Position numbers and translations under genes: made by a program
Part shown: piece by piece, positions 52,146 to 61,248 of the stretch
How positions within the stretch are numbered: position 1 is the first letter of the stretch
Layout of the letters: every line of letters starts with the position of its first letter
Notes under the pieces: generated by a model
The model's input: only the letters and a program-made list of their open reading frames with translations
Database searches by the model: none
Told to the model about the DNA's origin: nothing
Assembly: GCA_021151695.1 (NCBI GenBank)
Contig: JAGKWU010000006.1
Coordinates: 124,001 to 188,000 of the forward strand
Direction of reading: 5' to 3'
Source of the DNA: Cellvibrionaceae bacterium
Lineage (GTDB): Bacteria > Pseudomonadota > Gammaproteobacteria > Pseudomonadales > Cellvibrionaceae
Length of the DNA: 64,000 nucleotides

Positions 52146-52637
52146 TTACAAAATTTCACTGAGGACAATTCGGTTTTCCGGCGGAATACCGCCCTGCTTG
52201 AGGCGCTCGTTCTGGCGCTGGCTCACAGCTTTGATATCAGCCCTGGCCACCAGATCAGCCAAAGTGATGCTGCTTAAAAACTGGTGGATCTGGGCGCTCA
52301 GGTCTTCCCATAAATGATGGGTGAGGCAAACTTCACCTTCCTGACAGTTACCTTTGCCTTCGCAACGGGTAGCATCCAGGGATTCACTAACAGCATCTAC
52401 CACCTGGGCGATCGAAATCTCGGCCATATTACCCATCAACCTATAGCCACCACCGGGGCCACGCACGCTCTGCACCAGCTTACACTGGCGCAAACGGGCA
52501 AACAGCTGCTCCAGATAAGAGAGCGAAATGCCCTGACGCGCTGAAATATCCGCCAAACTCACAGGGCCGTGTTCGGCCTGAAGCGCAAGATCCAGCATGG
52601 CAGTGACCGCATAACGCCCTTTGGTGGTAAGCCGCAT
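52146..52637 (-). CDS. iscR: Fe-S cluster-sensing Rrf2 family regulator IscR
   Basis: Protein of 163 aa (E. coli 162). RLTTKGRYAVTAMLDLALQ is the family N-terminus with the winged HTH. The [2Fe-2S] ligands C-x5-C-x5-C-x2-H are intact in CEGKGNCQEGEVCLTHH. In known IscR the cluster form represses its own operon and the apo form controls suf genes. The ATG at 52637 is chosen by homology, as no clear SD is visible; a frame extending to 52709 would add 24 unrelated residues. Confidence 0.95.
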   Translation of the reverse strand: MRLTTKGRYAVTAMLDLALQAEHGPVSLADISARQGISLSYLEQLFARLRQCKLVQSVRGPGGGYRLMGNMAEISIAQVVDAVSESLDATRCEGKGNCQEGEVCLTHHLWEDLSAQIHQFLSSITLADLVARADIKAVSQRQNERLKQGGIPPENRIVLSEIL

Positions 52638-52684
52638 AGGAGAAAATCCGAATGGCAAAAGCCTGATCTGATAGGGTAAATCGA

Positions 52685-52700
52685 CCCGGTCGGGACCGGG
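52685..52700 (-). promoter_or_regulatory. GC-rich hairpin in the iscR leader
   Basis: CCCGGTC (52685-52691) and GACCGGG (52694-52700) form a 7-bp stem in the 5' leader between the predicted promoter and the iscR start. No T-run follows, so it is more likely an mRNA-stability or translation element. Confidence 0.4.
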
Positions 52701-52708
52701 CCAAGCCA

Positions 52709-52747
52709 ATAACCTAGCATTTTACTCAACTATTACCGGTTTTCCAA
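52709..52747 (-). promoter_or_regulatory. iscR promoter with overlapping IscR type 1 site
   Basis: On the minus strand TTGGAA (52747-52742), 17-nt spacer, TAAAAT (52724-52719). The 25-bp stretch 52733-52709 (ATAGTTGAGT...AGGTTAT) matches 20 of 25 positions of the published E. coli type 1 IscR consensus ATASYYGACTRWWWYAGTCR... by my hand count and covers the -10 region, the layout for autorepression. Confidence 0.7.
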
Positions 52748-52794
52748 CGCTTAAAATGACATTGAATCCCGTTTGGAAGGACTTTTCGGGCGAA

Positions 52795-53625
52795 TTACTC
52801 AGGCTTTTGGTCAGATTCTATTGCCTTGGCCGCCTGACGCAGGGCTTCGATTCCCGGCTCTATGCCCTGCTCTCCCACGACTTTATTGGTGTAGTAGACA
52901 TAGTTCTGCATAGCTGTCAGCACGCCGCGGAGGATATTCAACTCCATCTGGTCCATACGCACACGGTTGTACATACGGCGCAGGCGGGTCATGGTTTGCT
53001 TGGGATTTTCCGGGTCGAGAAAGCCCAGCTCAGCCAGGGTTTGCTCCAGGTGTTCGTAATAGTTCTCAAGGGCGCCCGCGTCAGCAGGCGGCATATCCCA
53101 AGTATGATTGGGCAGAGTGTTACCGGCGGTTTGCTTGAGGAACGCCATACGCACCTCATAACAAATCACCTGCACGGCAGTGGCCAAGTTAAGGGAGGAA
53201 TACTCTTCATTGGCGGGGATATGCACGTGGTAATTGCACTTGTGCAGCTCTTCGTTGGTCAGGCCGCGATCTTCACGACCAAATACAATCGCCACCTCAT
53301 GCTGGCCAGCTTCTACCCAGACACTTTCGCCGCATTCGCGCGGGTCAAGCAAGGGCCAAGGGATACGGCGCTCGCGGGCGCTGGTACCTACCACCAGCGA
53401 ACAGCCGCTGATGGCCTCATCGAGAGTTTCCACTACCACCGCATCGTCCAGCACATCGGTCGCCCCGGCGGCGCGCCACACGGCTTTGTCCGACGGATAC
53501 TCCTTGGGTGCGACCAGATAAAGACGGGACAAGCCCATATTCTTCATGGCGCGGGCAGCGCCACCAATATTGCCGGGATGGGTGGTGTTCACCAAAACGA
53601 TTCGGATATTGGCAAAGTTGGGCAT
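52795..53625 (-). CDS. trmJ: tRNA (cytidine/uridine-32-2'-O)-methyltransferase TrmJ
   Basis: Protein of 276 aa of the SPOUT class. NIRIVLVNTTHPGNIGGAAR at the start, the SAM-knot segments VAIVFGREDRGLTNEEL and YSSLNLATAVQVICYE are diagnostic, and a C-terminal helical extension follows. It methylates the 2'-O of residue 32 in tRNAs. It lies directly upstream of iscR, as in many gammaproteobacteria. Confidence 0.96.
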   Translation of the reverse strand: MPNFANIRIVLVNTTHPGNIGGAARAMKNMGLSRLYLVAPKEYPSDKAVWRAAGATDVLDDAVVVETLDEAISGCSLVVGTSARERRIPWPLLDPRECGESVWVEAGQHEVAIVFGREDRGLTNEELHKCNYHVHIPANEEYSSLNLATAVQVICYEVRMAFLKQTAGNTLPNHTWDMPPADAGALENYYEHLEQTLAELGFLDPENPKQTMTRLRRMYNRVRMDQMELNILRGVLTAMQNYVYYTNKVVGEQGIEPGIEALRQAAKAIESDQKPE

Positions 53626-54150
53626 GGGGGAGTCTCACTGGCTAAAAAAGGCGCGCAGTGTAACAAATAGGACTACTCGACCCAATACCGAACAGAGGAA
53701 GCCTCAAATAAATCCCCACTCAAAACTTAACTTAAAGAGCATCCTGTAAAAAGACCTACAAAAACTAGGCCTATACACAATATCCTCCTCATTTATTTTC
53801 CGCGCCACCGCTTTAATTCATATTTCTAATAGAAACAGAGAAAAAATTTTCAATTTCTTATTACTTAAATCTCAAAAAATAAATTCACAAAAAAGTCGCG
53901 AGAAAAAGTTATTAAACGACAAGTATTCATGGAGAAACATCCATGTAAGAACAAGCGACAAATTCCCCTGTGATTTACCTTTTTATCTGTACTATTAGAT
54001 AAAGCCTTATACACTTAAATGAACTGCTGTTTTGTCGCAACTACCTGAAATTTCCAAAAAATTATGGCGAGAAATTGTGAAAGACAATTGAGTCGCCACG
54101 GGTGGCTCGCCAAATGTCATTGATCTCAAGTTACGGAAGCTGGGAGTCGC
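53626..54150. other. 525-bp AT-rich intergenic region before the histidine kinase gene
   Basis: Divergent region between trmJ and the kinase gene. I see no coding frame. It is clearly richer in A+T than its flanks. CATGGA/TCCATG (53928-53945) is a small palindrome with a 6-nt spacer that could be a protein-binding site. It should hold promoters in both directions; none stands out. Confidence 0.5.
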
Positions 54151-57100
54151 ATGAATTACGAAGACGAGATCGATTTATCCGCAAACACAACAGCCACTGC
54201 CATAGTCTCTGTGACAGCGATTTTTTTATTGTTGATCGGTGGCGGTGTCATATTGGCTCGCCACTCACCCGGACTGTTCCCCATTCTACGTAACGATTTA
54301 TTAGCTGTTGCATTTAACACAGCTACGTGTTTGCTTGTCTCCGCTGGCTGCCTTGTTGCCCTCCTCGCCAAACGCGCTTGGCTATTACGTCTGGGATCAC
54401 TGTTTATTGTGATCATAAGCGCGCTCACTCTGCTGGATCTATTTAGCGATAGACCTTGGGGCATAGATGCACTGCTCAGCCGGGACATCAACGACGACCA
54501 GATTAATAATCGAATGTCTCCCACCTCTGCCACCGGACTTTTACTTACATCCTGCTCCCTTTTTGCCATCAGCTTCGCTTACAAAGGCAAAAAAGATTTA
54601 TTGGTACTGCTAACCGTTTTTCTCAACATTGTGTGTGCAACCATCGCCCTCATCGCCCTGCTCGGTCACGGTATCGGTCTGGAGCGAGCCTATATGTGGA
54701 TGGGGATAAAAATAGCGGTTCCCAGTGCGTTGGGGTTGACGTTGCTGTCCCTGGCAATCCTCGCCTACATCAATCGCGCATTTTTATTCGTATTCAATCG
54801 CCTGAATTTTTTTAGCCGCATAGTCACCGGCTTTGGGTTTATGGCGATGCTGGTATTGGCCGTGGGCTCAATCGCGCTAATGCAGATTAACAACCTGTCT
54901 ATCTGGGCCGCTGATCTCTATGACAATCCATTGCAAGTCAGCACCGCTGTGGGGCGGATCAAATCAGAAATAAACCTGCTCAATCGGCAATTAAAAAATA
55001 TCGCCGTTAAACCCGAGTTTGCAAGTTGCGATCTTATTCCCGAGCAATTGAACGGAATGGAAAAGCGCATAGAGGCTGATAGTCACAGTATTTTTGTAAA
55101 AAATGCCATCTTCAAAACCCCGGTTGACTCACTCACCAGAGGATTTTCGGATTGGAAAAACTTCGCGCTGGAATCCTGCCTGCTGCTCAACCAAAACGCC
55201 TATGAGGAATTTTCACAGCGCACATTACACGGGGGGCAGGATCGCTTATTGCTGATGGAATCCAAGTTGGATGAAATCAGTGCAATCAATCAGGAGCAGG
55301 TTAAACAACTGCAACTGAATTCTGCGCGAGTCCAGGATGAATCCCGCCGGCTTATTATCATTATTGTTTTCGGCTTTTTAATTGTAGGGATACTGGTCAC
55401 TGGTTTGATTACCAGAGGGCTAACGACACAGCTGCAAAAAATCCGCCTGTCCATGTTACGCATAGCCCAGGATCGCGATCAGGAAGTGATTCCTTTCCTA
55501 TCGCACCCGCAGGAAGTTGGCGACATGGCGCGCGCGCTTGCTATTTTTAAAGAGAGCTCCAGTCAGCGACGCCAATTGGAAAGCCATTTGCGCCAAGTAT
55601 TAGAGGCCATGCCAAACGGCGTTATTGTGGTAGATAGCCGCGGCATTATCGAAACCGTTAACGAGCAAACCGAAAAAATTTTTGGCTACGACAGATCCGA
55701 ATTACAAGGCAAACCGGTAGAGATACTCATTCCATCCGATGCCGTGGGAAAACATCCCAACAATCGCGATACTTTCTTTGCCAATCCCTCTCCCCGTGTG
55801 ATGGGTGCAGGGCGCGAACTATTTGGTTTGCGCAAAGACGGCCGCGAGTTCCCGCTGGAGATCGGCCTCGCGCCTATGGACACCACCGACGGCAAAAAAG
55901 TGCTGGCATCCATCGTGGATATCACCGAACGGCACAATGCCGATATTGCGCTCAACGAAAGCCGCGAACGCCTGGAGTTAACAACTCGTATCAACCAGAT
56001 TGGTATTTGGGAATATATGGTTGATGAAGGAAAGTTGATTTGGAACGATACCATGTTCGAAATCTATGGCCGAAAAAAGGATTTCTTTTCGGCGGATTAC
56101 AATGCATGGAAACAATGCGTCCATCCAAATGATCTCGCCTCCACAGAGAAGCTCTTGCAAGAATCATTGAATAATCTGACGCCCTTTATTACCAAATTCC
56201 GCATCATCCAGCCGGATGGCACCTTAAAATATATTCACGCCAAAGCAAAAATTGAACGTACCGCGAATAACAAAACGCGTATGTTGGGAACCAATATCGA
56301 CATAACCCGCGAAGAGGTCGCCTTTGCCAAACTCCACAATACCGAAGCCCTGCGCTCTGCGATTGTGGAGTTTTCTGAGGATGCCATTATCAGTAAAACC
56401 CTTGCAGGTATTGTTACCAGTTGGAATATAGGTGCCGCCAATATGTTTGGTTACACCGCCGACGAGGCCATAGGCAAACCTATAAGAGAACTTTTATTTC
56501 CAGAAGATCTGGTGCACCAGGAAGAAATGCTGCTAGCGCAAGTGCGTGCCGGTATGGTGATCAAGCATTTTGAAACTATTCGCCAACGCAAAGATGGCAG
56601 CCTTATTAATGTCTCTATCACACTATCTCCGATTAAAGATGCCCATGGGGATATAGTTGGTATCTCCGCCATCAAGCGCGACATTTCTGAAACCATCAAA
56701 ACAGCACAGACACTCATCTCACGGCAGCAGGATCTGGAACATTCGAACCTGGAGTTAGCGCGCAGCAATAAAGAGCTGGAAACCTTTGCTTATGTCGCAT
56801 CCCATGATCTCAAGTCGCCGCTGCGCGGTATAGCGCAATTATCCAGCTGGATCGAAGAAGATATAGCCGAGAAAAACTTTGATGAAATTGGGCAGCACAC
56901 TGAGCTGCTCCGCAACCGTATACGTCGCATGGAAAAGCTGCTGGATGATCTCCTGATTTTTTACCGTGCCGGCAAAGCCGATGGTGTTGAAAACACATTG
57001 GATGTTAACGAAATGGTACGCGAAATTTTTGATATCCAAAACAACAAACCAGGCTTAACCCTGGAGCTTAAAAACATACTGCCTAAAATCAATACATTTA

Positions 57101-57456
57101 GCACTCCCTTTGAACAGGTGATTCGCAACCTATTATCCAATGCCATTAAGCACCATGATCGCGAGGAAGGTGTCATTCAGTTCAGTTCACGATTGCTGGA
57201 TGAGCACTTCTATGAATTCACCCTTTGCGATGATGGCCCCGGTATACCAGAAAAATTTCACGAGCGTGTATTCGGTATGTTCCAGACACTGCGGCCGCGC
57301 GATGAAATGGAAGGCAGCGGCATGGGATTGGCACTGATCAAAAAAATCGTCGAAAGCTATGGCGGAAACATCCAACTGAAATCCAGTGGCCGAGGCGCCT
57401 GCTTTATTTTTACCTGGCCAATTCATATACGCAGGAGCGAACCCGATGATCGATAG
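54151..57456 (+). CDS. Multi-PAS membrane sensor histidine kinase
   Basis: Protein of 1101 aa. The N-terminal third has about seven membrane helices (residues about 16-240), then an extracytoplasmic helical region (about 245-400), another helix (about 408-430) and a HAMP-like stretch. Three PAS domains follow: about 485-600 (MPNGVIVVDSRGIIETVNEQ), about 610-715 (IGIWEYMVDEG) and about 730-850 (IVTSWNIGAANMFGYTADEA). The kinase core has His885 in YVASHDLKSPLRG, the N box NLLSNAIKHH, and G boxes DDGPGIP and GSGMGLALIKKI. This bacteriophytochrome-like type of HisKA is commonly paired with Rcp1-like regulators, and such a gene overlaps its end by 11 bp. GGAG lies upstream of the ATG. The signal is unknown. 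Confidence 0.93.
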   Translation: MNYEDEIDLSANTTATAIVSVTAIFLLLIGGGVILARHSPGLFPILRNDLLAVAFNTATCLLVSAGCLVALLAKRAWLLRLGSLFIVIISALTLLDLFSDRPWGIDALLSRDINDDQINNRMSPTSATGLLLTSCSLFAISFAYKGKKDLLVLLTVFLNIVCATIALIALLGHGIGLERAYMWMGIKIAVPSALGLTLLSLAILAYINRAFLFVFNRLNFFSRIVTGFGFMAMLVLAVGSIALMQINNLSIWAADLYDNPLQVSTAVGRIKSEINLLNRQLKNIAVKPEFASCDLIPEQLNGMEKRIEADSHSIFVKNAIFKTPVDSLTRGFSDWKNFALESCLLLNQNAYEEFSQRTLHGGQDRLLLMESKLDEISAINQEQVKQLQLNSARVQDESRRLIIIIVFGFLIVGILVTGLITRGLTTQLQKIRLSMLRIAQDRDQEVIPFLSHPQEVGDMARALAIFKESSSQRRQLESHLRQVLEAMPNGVIVVDSRGIIETVNEQTEKIFGYDRSELQGKPVEILIPSDAVGKHPNNRDTFFANPSPRVMGAGRELFGLRKDGREFPLEIGLAPMDTTDGKKVLASIVDITERHNADIALNESRERLELTTRINQIGIWEYMVDEGKLIWNDTMFEIYGRKKDFFSADYNAWKQCVHPNDLASTEKLLQESLNNLTPFITKFRIIQPDGTLKYIHAKAKIERTANNKTRMLGTNIDITREEVAFAKLHNTEALRSAIVEFSEDAIISKTLAGIVTSWNIGAANMFGYTADEAIGKPIRELLFPEDLVHQEEMLLAQVRAGMVIKHFETIRQRKDGSLINVSITLSPIKDAHGDIVGISAIKRDISETIKTAQTLISRQQDLEHSNLELARSNKELETFAYVASHDLKSPLRGIAQLSSWIEEDIAEKNFDEIGQHTELLRNRIRRMEKLLDDLLIFYRAGKADGVENTLDVNEMVREIFDIQNNKPGLTLELKNILPKINTFSTPFEQVIRNLLSNAIKHHDREEGVIQFSSRLLDEHFYEFTLCDDGPGIPEKFHERVFGMFQTLRPRDEMEGSGMGLALIKKIVESYGGNIQLKSSGRGACFIFTWPIHIRRSEPDDR

Positions 57457-57904
57457 AATCTATCCCGCTGAACCCTCCTCTGAATGTCGGGAGGTTTCAC
57501 TCTTTATGGTCGAGGACGACGATATAGATGCAACCGCACTCAGACGTGCACTGCACAAACTCAAATTGCTGAATCCAATTTATCGCGCAAAAGACGGATT
57601 GGAAGCCATAGAATTGTTACGCGCCGGTGAGATCCCCTCTCCCTATATCATTTTGCTGGATCTGAACATGCCACGCATGAATGGTCTGGAGTTTCTTGAG
57701 GCACTGCGCGCAGATCCGGAGCTTACCCACGCAATTGTTTTTGTGTTGACCACCTCAAAATCTGATGAAGATATACTCGCGGCCTATCGCGAACATGTAG
57801 CGGGCTATTTACTTAAACAGCGCATGGACAATGATTTTTTACAGGTAGTGGGTTTGCTCAATCACTACTGGCGCATCATCGAATTACCCGACACGGAGCA
57901 TTAG
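57446..57904 (+). CDS. Single-domain Rcp1-type response regulator
   Basis: Protein of 152 aa, receiver domain only. The acidic pocket VEDDDID, phospho-acceptor Asp72 in ILLDLNMPRMNGLEF and VLTTSKSDEDI are present. No output domain exists, as in Rcp1, the partner of phytochrome kinases. ATG 57446 has AGGAG eight bases upstream and overlaps the kinase gene by 11 bp, so translation is coupled and the kinase is its likely phosphodonor. Confidence 0.94.
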   Translation: MIDRIYPAEPSSECREVSLFMVEDDDIDATALRRALHKLKLLNPIYRAKDGLEAIELLRAGEIPSPYIILLDLNMPRMNGLEFLEALRADPELTHAIVFVLTTSKSDEDILAAYREHVAGYLLKQRMDNDFLQVVGLLNHYWRIIELPDTEH

Positions 57905-57919
57905 GGCGCGGAGATTGCC

Positions 57920-59728
57920 ATGAAGTTACTGCTAATTGATGATAACGAACTCGACCGTCAGGCCATTGTTCGCACCTTTAAAAAAACCGAGTGGAATATC
58001 CAGATTGTCCAGGCAAAATCTGCCATGGAAGGTCTCACACATTTTGAAAATGATGATTTCGATGGTGTGCTGCTGGATTATCGGTTGCCAGATATGGATG
58101 GTTTGGAAACATTGCGGCTACTTTCCAAACACCCCAATCACCATGCAGCCATTCTCATTTTGACCGGCGCCATGGAAGATACGGAGCTGGAACAGCAATG
58201 CATCGAAGCCGGAGCCCAGGATGTACTGTTTAAATCCGACATCACACACAAACATTTAACACGCGCCATTGTTCACGCCCGCACTCGCCATTTATTAGAG
58301 CGCGAATTGCAAGAGAGCCATCGCCGCCTGCGCAATCTCGCCGAAAACGATTCACTCACTGGTTTGGCCAATCGCTATTATTTTGATGAGAGCTTGCGCA
58401 CTGCCATTCCACGAGCCAAACGCCAGCGGGATCAATTGGCATTGCTGTTTCTCGATCTGGATAATTTTAAAATTATCAACGACAGCCTGGGCCACGATGC
58501 AGGAGATCAATTGCTAAAAGAAGTCGCTAATCGCCTGCTGCGCGTAGTTCGCAACGGCGATGTCGTTTGTCGCCTGGGTGGTGATGAATTTGCCATACTC
58601 GCTCATAACTTCGAATCGCAAGAGCCGATCATTGCCCTTGCCGAACGCATACTCGAAGATTTGCGTCGTCCGATCACTATCGACAATAGCGAACACTTTA
58701 TCTCCGCCAGTATTGGCGTAGCCACCTACCCAGGTGCAGGAGAAACCGCTGGCGACATGTTAAAAGCTGCCGACCTGGCGATGTATCGGGCCAAACGCGA
58801 TGGACGCAACAACTTCCACTTTTTTTCATCGGCACTACAAGCGCAGGTGCAAGAGCGTATACATCTTGAAAAAGAATTGCGCTCGCTGGTGCCCACAGAT
58901 CATTTTATTTTGTACTACCAGCCCATCATAGATGCTCGCACATTGGAAATTTGCGGTGCGGAAAGTTTGATCCGCTGGGATCACCCTACGCGCGGCATTT
59001 TGCCACCCAGCGAATTTATCGGACTGGCAGAGGAAATTGGTTTAATTATTGAGATAGATTCGCGGAGCCGCTTGAAAGCCTGCCAACAATTAGCGCGTTG
59101 GCGTGCGCAACAATTGGTGAGCGAAAGTTTCACGCTGCGCTTTAATGTATGCGCCCAGATGCTGACCGATGACGACCTGCATCTATCCATTAAACGCGAT
59201 CTGGACAAAACCGAGCTACCCGGTCACTGCGTTGGCCTGGAGATTACGGAATCGCTGCTGGTGGAGAACTTTGAAACTACGGCGCGCTTGCTGGAGCAAA
59301 TAAAAAGTTACGGCGTGGAAATTTCGGTGGATGATTTTGGTACAGGCTATTCATCCATGGCTTATCTTAAAGCCTTGCCCGCCGGCACGCTGAAAATTGA
59401 TCGCACCTTTGTCACAGGGGTGCCAGACAATATTGATGACTGCCGCATACTGCGCGCCATGATTGTATTTGGCAAAAGCCTGAATTTAAAAATCGTAATT
59501 GAAGGGATAGAAACGCCGGAGCAAGCCAGACTCTGTCGCGACTATGGTGCGGATTATCTACAGGGTTATCTGTTTTCTCGCCCTATATCGCCCGATGGAT
59601 TTGAACAATTGCTGCAAGAACACAATCCACAGCAGCTGGAGCGAGCCCTTGCCTCGCTAGACCATTTGCGCACTCGCGGAATAACACCGATTGGGAAAAT
59701 TAACAGCACAAAAAGCAGCGGCGATTAA
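57920..59728 (+). CDS. Response regulator with GGDEF and EAL domains
   Basis: Protein of 602 aa. A receiver domain (about residues 1-120) with Asp53 in LLDYRLPDMDG is followed by a GGDEF domain (about 140-300; GGDEF at 220-224, inhibitory-site RxxD at 212-215) and an EAL domain (about 315-575). The EAL site reads ESL in GAESLIRWDHP but other catalytic residues look intact: GLEITESLL, VDDFGTGYSS, LKIDRTF, IEGIET, LQGYLFSRP. Both synthesis and breakdown of c-di-GMP are possible. It starts 15 bp after the small regulator, forming a three-gene phosphorelay to c-di-GMP unit. Confidence 0.95.
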   Translation: MKLLLIDDNELDRQAIVRTFKKTEWNIQIVQAKSAMEGLTHFENDDFDGVLLDYRLPDMDGLETLRLLSKHPNHHAAILILTGAMEDTELEQQCIEAGAQDVLFKSDITHKHLTRAIVHARTRHLLERELQESHRRLRNLAENDSLTGLANRYYFDESLRTAIPRAKRQRDQLALLFLDLDNFKIINDSLGHDAGDQLLKEVANRLLRVVRNGDVVCRLGGDEFAILAHNFESQEPIIALAERILEDLRRPITIDNSEHFISASIGVATYPGAGETAGDMLKAADLAMYRAKRDGRNNFHFFSSALQAQVQERIHLEKELRSLVPTDHFILYYQPIIDARTLEICGAESLIRWDHPTRGILPPSEFIGLAEEIGLIIEIDSRSRLKACQQLARWRAQQLVSESFTLRFNVCAQMLTDDDLHLSIKRDLDKTELPGHCVGLEITESLLVENFETTARLLEQIKSYGVEISVDDFGTGYSSMAYLKALPAGTLKIDRTFVTGVPDNIDDCRILRAMIVFGKSLNLKIVIEGIETPEQARLCRDYGADYLQGYLFSRPISPDGFEQLLQEHNPQQLERALASLDHLRTRGITPIGKINSTKSSGD

Positions 59729-59736
59729 ATCTCTGG

Positions 59737-61242
59737 TTAGGCATCAGGATTAATTTCGGTCCACTTGCTAACGCGATTACGCCCCTGTTGCTTGGAATAG
59801 TAAAGCGCTTGGTCCGCCTGATGAATAAGCTCGTTGGCTGTCGTAGCACCCAGGCTTCTGGCGGTAACGCCAAAACTGCTGGTTACACTTACGCCGTTGG
59901 TTACCTGGGCAGCAATTTTTTCCCGGCAGCGCTCAGCAATCGCACAAGCCGTTTCCAGCGAAGCTCCCGGCAAAATCACACAAAACTCTTCACCACCAAA
60001 ACGCGCTACTATATCCATATCGCGCACCACGCTTTGAATGCAGCGCGCCGCCATGCGGATTACCTCATCACCGGTGTTATGACCATAGGTATCGTTCACG
60101 CGTTTGAAATAATCTATATCTGCCATGATGCAACTGTATTCCGTATCTGTTTGGCGAGCCCCGCCAAATTTTGGTTCCAGATGCTCATAAAGCGCGCGAC
60201 GGTTAAAGCAATCAGTCAATGGGTCGCGCACAGCGAGATAGCGCAACTCTTTATTTTTTGCCTCCATTTCCGCTTGTGATTTCGCAAGGGCCGCGAGTAT
60301 CTCTTCCAGCAGCCGGCTTTTTTCCTCCAGCTCCGACACGTCATCAAACACGGCAATAGCACCCTGCATGCTGCTTTCGCCATCCATAATAGGCACAGCA
60401 TTTACGCTGAAAATCATCGGCTGGCCATCGTCGCCGGGTAACTCTACCCGTACACCGGTTTGTTTAATGCCATCCTTCAACGCACTCAACCAGGGTAGCA
60501 TTTTTGCTTCCTGCTCTTCCGCCAAGTGCCATCCAAGACTACTGGCTTTTTTTCCCAGCAGATTTTTTTCGCTGCGTTTTAATTTGGTGAGTATCACGCT
60601 ATTCGCCAGCACAATTTGCTCGCGTCTATCCAGAATCAGTACACCCTCCGCGAGAACATTCATGGCGTTGCGTACGCGCGCCGGCACTACAGCGCTGGGA
60701 TCAAGATGCTGCAACACGCGGCGAATATAAAACCAGAACGCAATAAAACCACTGATGGATAAAAACACCAGCATCACAATAAAGATAGGCAGGTGAAATA
60801 AGGGATGACGCTCACTGATCAACGGCTTGAAAGACAATTCAAGATTGGCGCGCGTACTGCCATTCACTTGCAAGGGTAAGCGCAAATGCGTTGGGGTGGA
60901 GCTAACAGGATCTGCCCCCGCCCAGCTCTGTTCATGCTCACTGGTCTGCGCCACTACTATGCCGTCGGTGGTACGTACCGCGACGGATAAAATATCCGGA
61001 TTGTGTTGCACTGTGCCATCAATAAAATACTGAAGCAGCAGATCATCACCGCGCTCTATCGCCAGGCTGATTTGTTTGCTGAGCGCCTCTGCCAATTGTT
61101 TGCGAGCATCCAATTGCTGCTTGTCGGCGCTAGGGGCCAAACCCAACGCCTGCGCCAGAATTAAAATCGACAACATCAGCATCACCAGGCCGATACTTAA
61201 CCTTATGGCGGGGCTTAATCGTAAAGAGCCAAAACCAATCAT
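59737..61242 (-). CDS. Membrane diguanylate cyclase with PAS domain
   Basis: Protein of 501 aa. TM1 at about residues 13-33, a periplasmic sensor part (about 35-145), TM2 at about 150-172, a PAS domain (about 195-315, LAEGVLILDRREQIVLANS), a short coiled coil and a GGDEF domain with GGEEF at 416-420 and the inhibitory site RDMD five residues before it. The full DGC signature (MADIDYFKRVNDTYGHNTGD) is present, so it should make c-di-GMP. It begins 6 bp after the stop of the giant surface protein gene on the same strand, and is convergent with the REC-GGDEF-EAL gene 8 bp away. Confidence 0.94.
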   Translation of the reverse strand: MIGFGSLRLSPAIRLSIGLVMLMLSILILAQALGLAPSADKQQLDARKQLAEALSKQISLAIERGDDLLLQYFIDGTVQHNPDILSVAVRTTDGIVVAQTSEHEQSWAGADPVSSTPTHLRLPLQVNGSTRANLELSFKPLISERHPLFHLPIFIVMLVFLSISGFIAFWFYIRRVLQHLDPSAVVPARVRNAMNVLAEGVLILDRREQIVLANSVILTKLKRSEKNLLGKKASSLGWHLAEEQEAKMLPWLSALKDGIKQTGVRVELPGDDGQPMIFSVNAVPIMDGESSMQGAIAVFDDVSELEEKSRLLEEILAALAKSQAEMEAKNKELRYLAVRDPLTDCFNRRALYEHLEPKFGGARQTDTEYSCIMADIDYFKRVNDTYGHNTGDEVIRMAARCIQSVVRDMDIVARFGGEEFCVILPGASLETACAIAERCREKIAAQVTNGVSVTSSFGVTARSLGATTANELIHQADQALYYSKQQGRNRVSKWTEINPDA

Positions 61243-61248
61243 GAATGT

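Noticed and set aside
52756..53670. 304-codon plus-strand frame opposite trmJ
   Set aside because: Antisense shadow of trmJ with no family resemblance.
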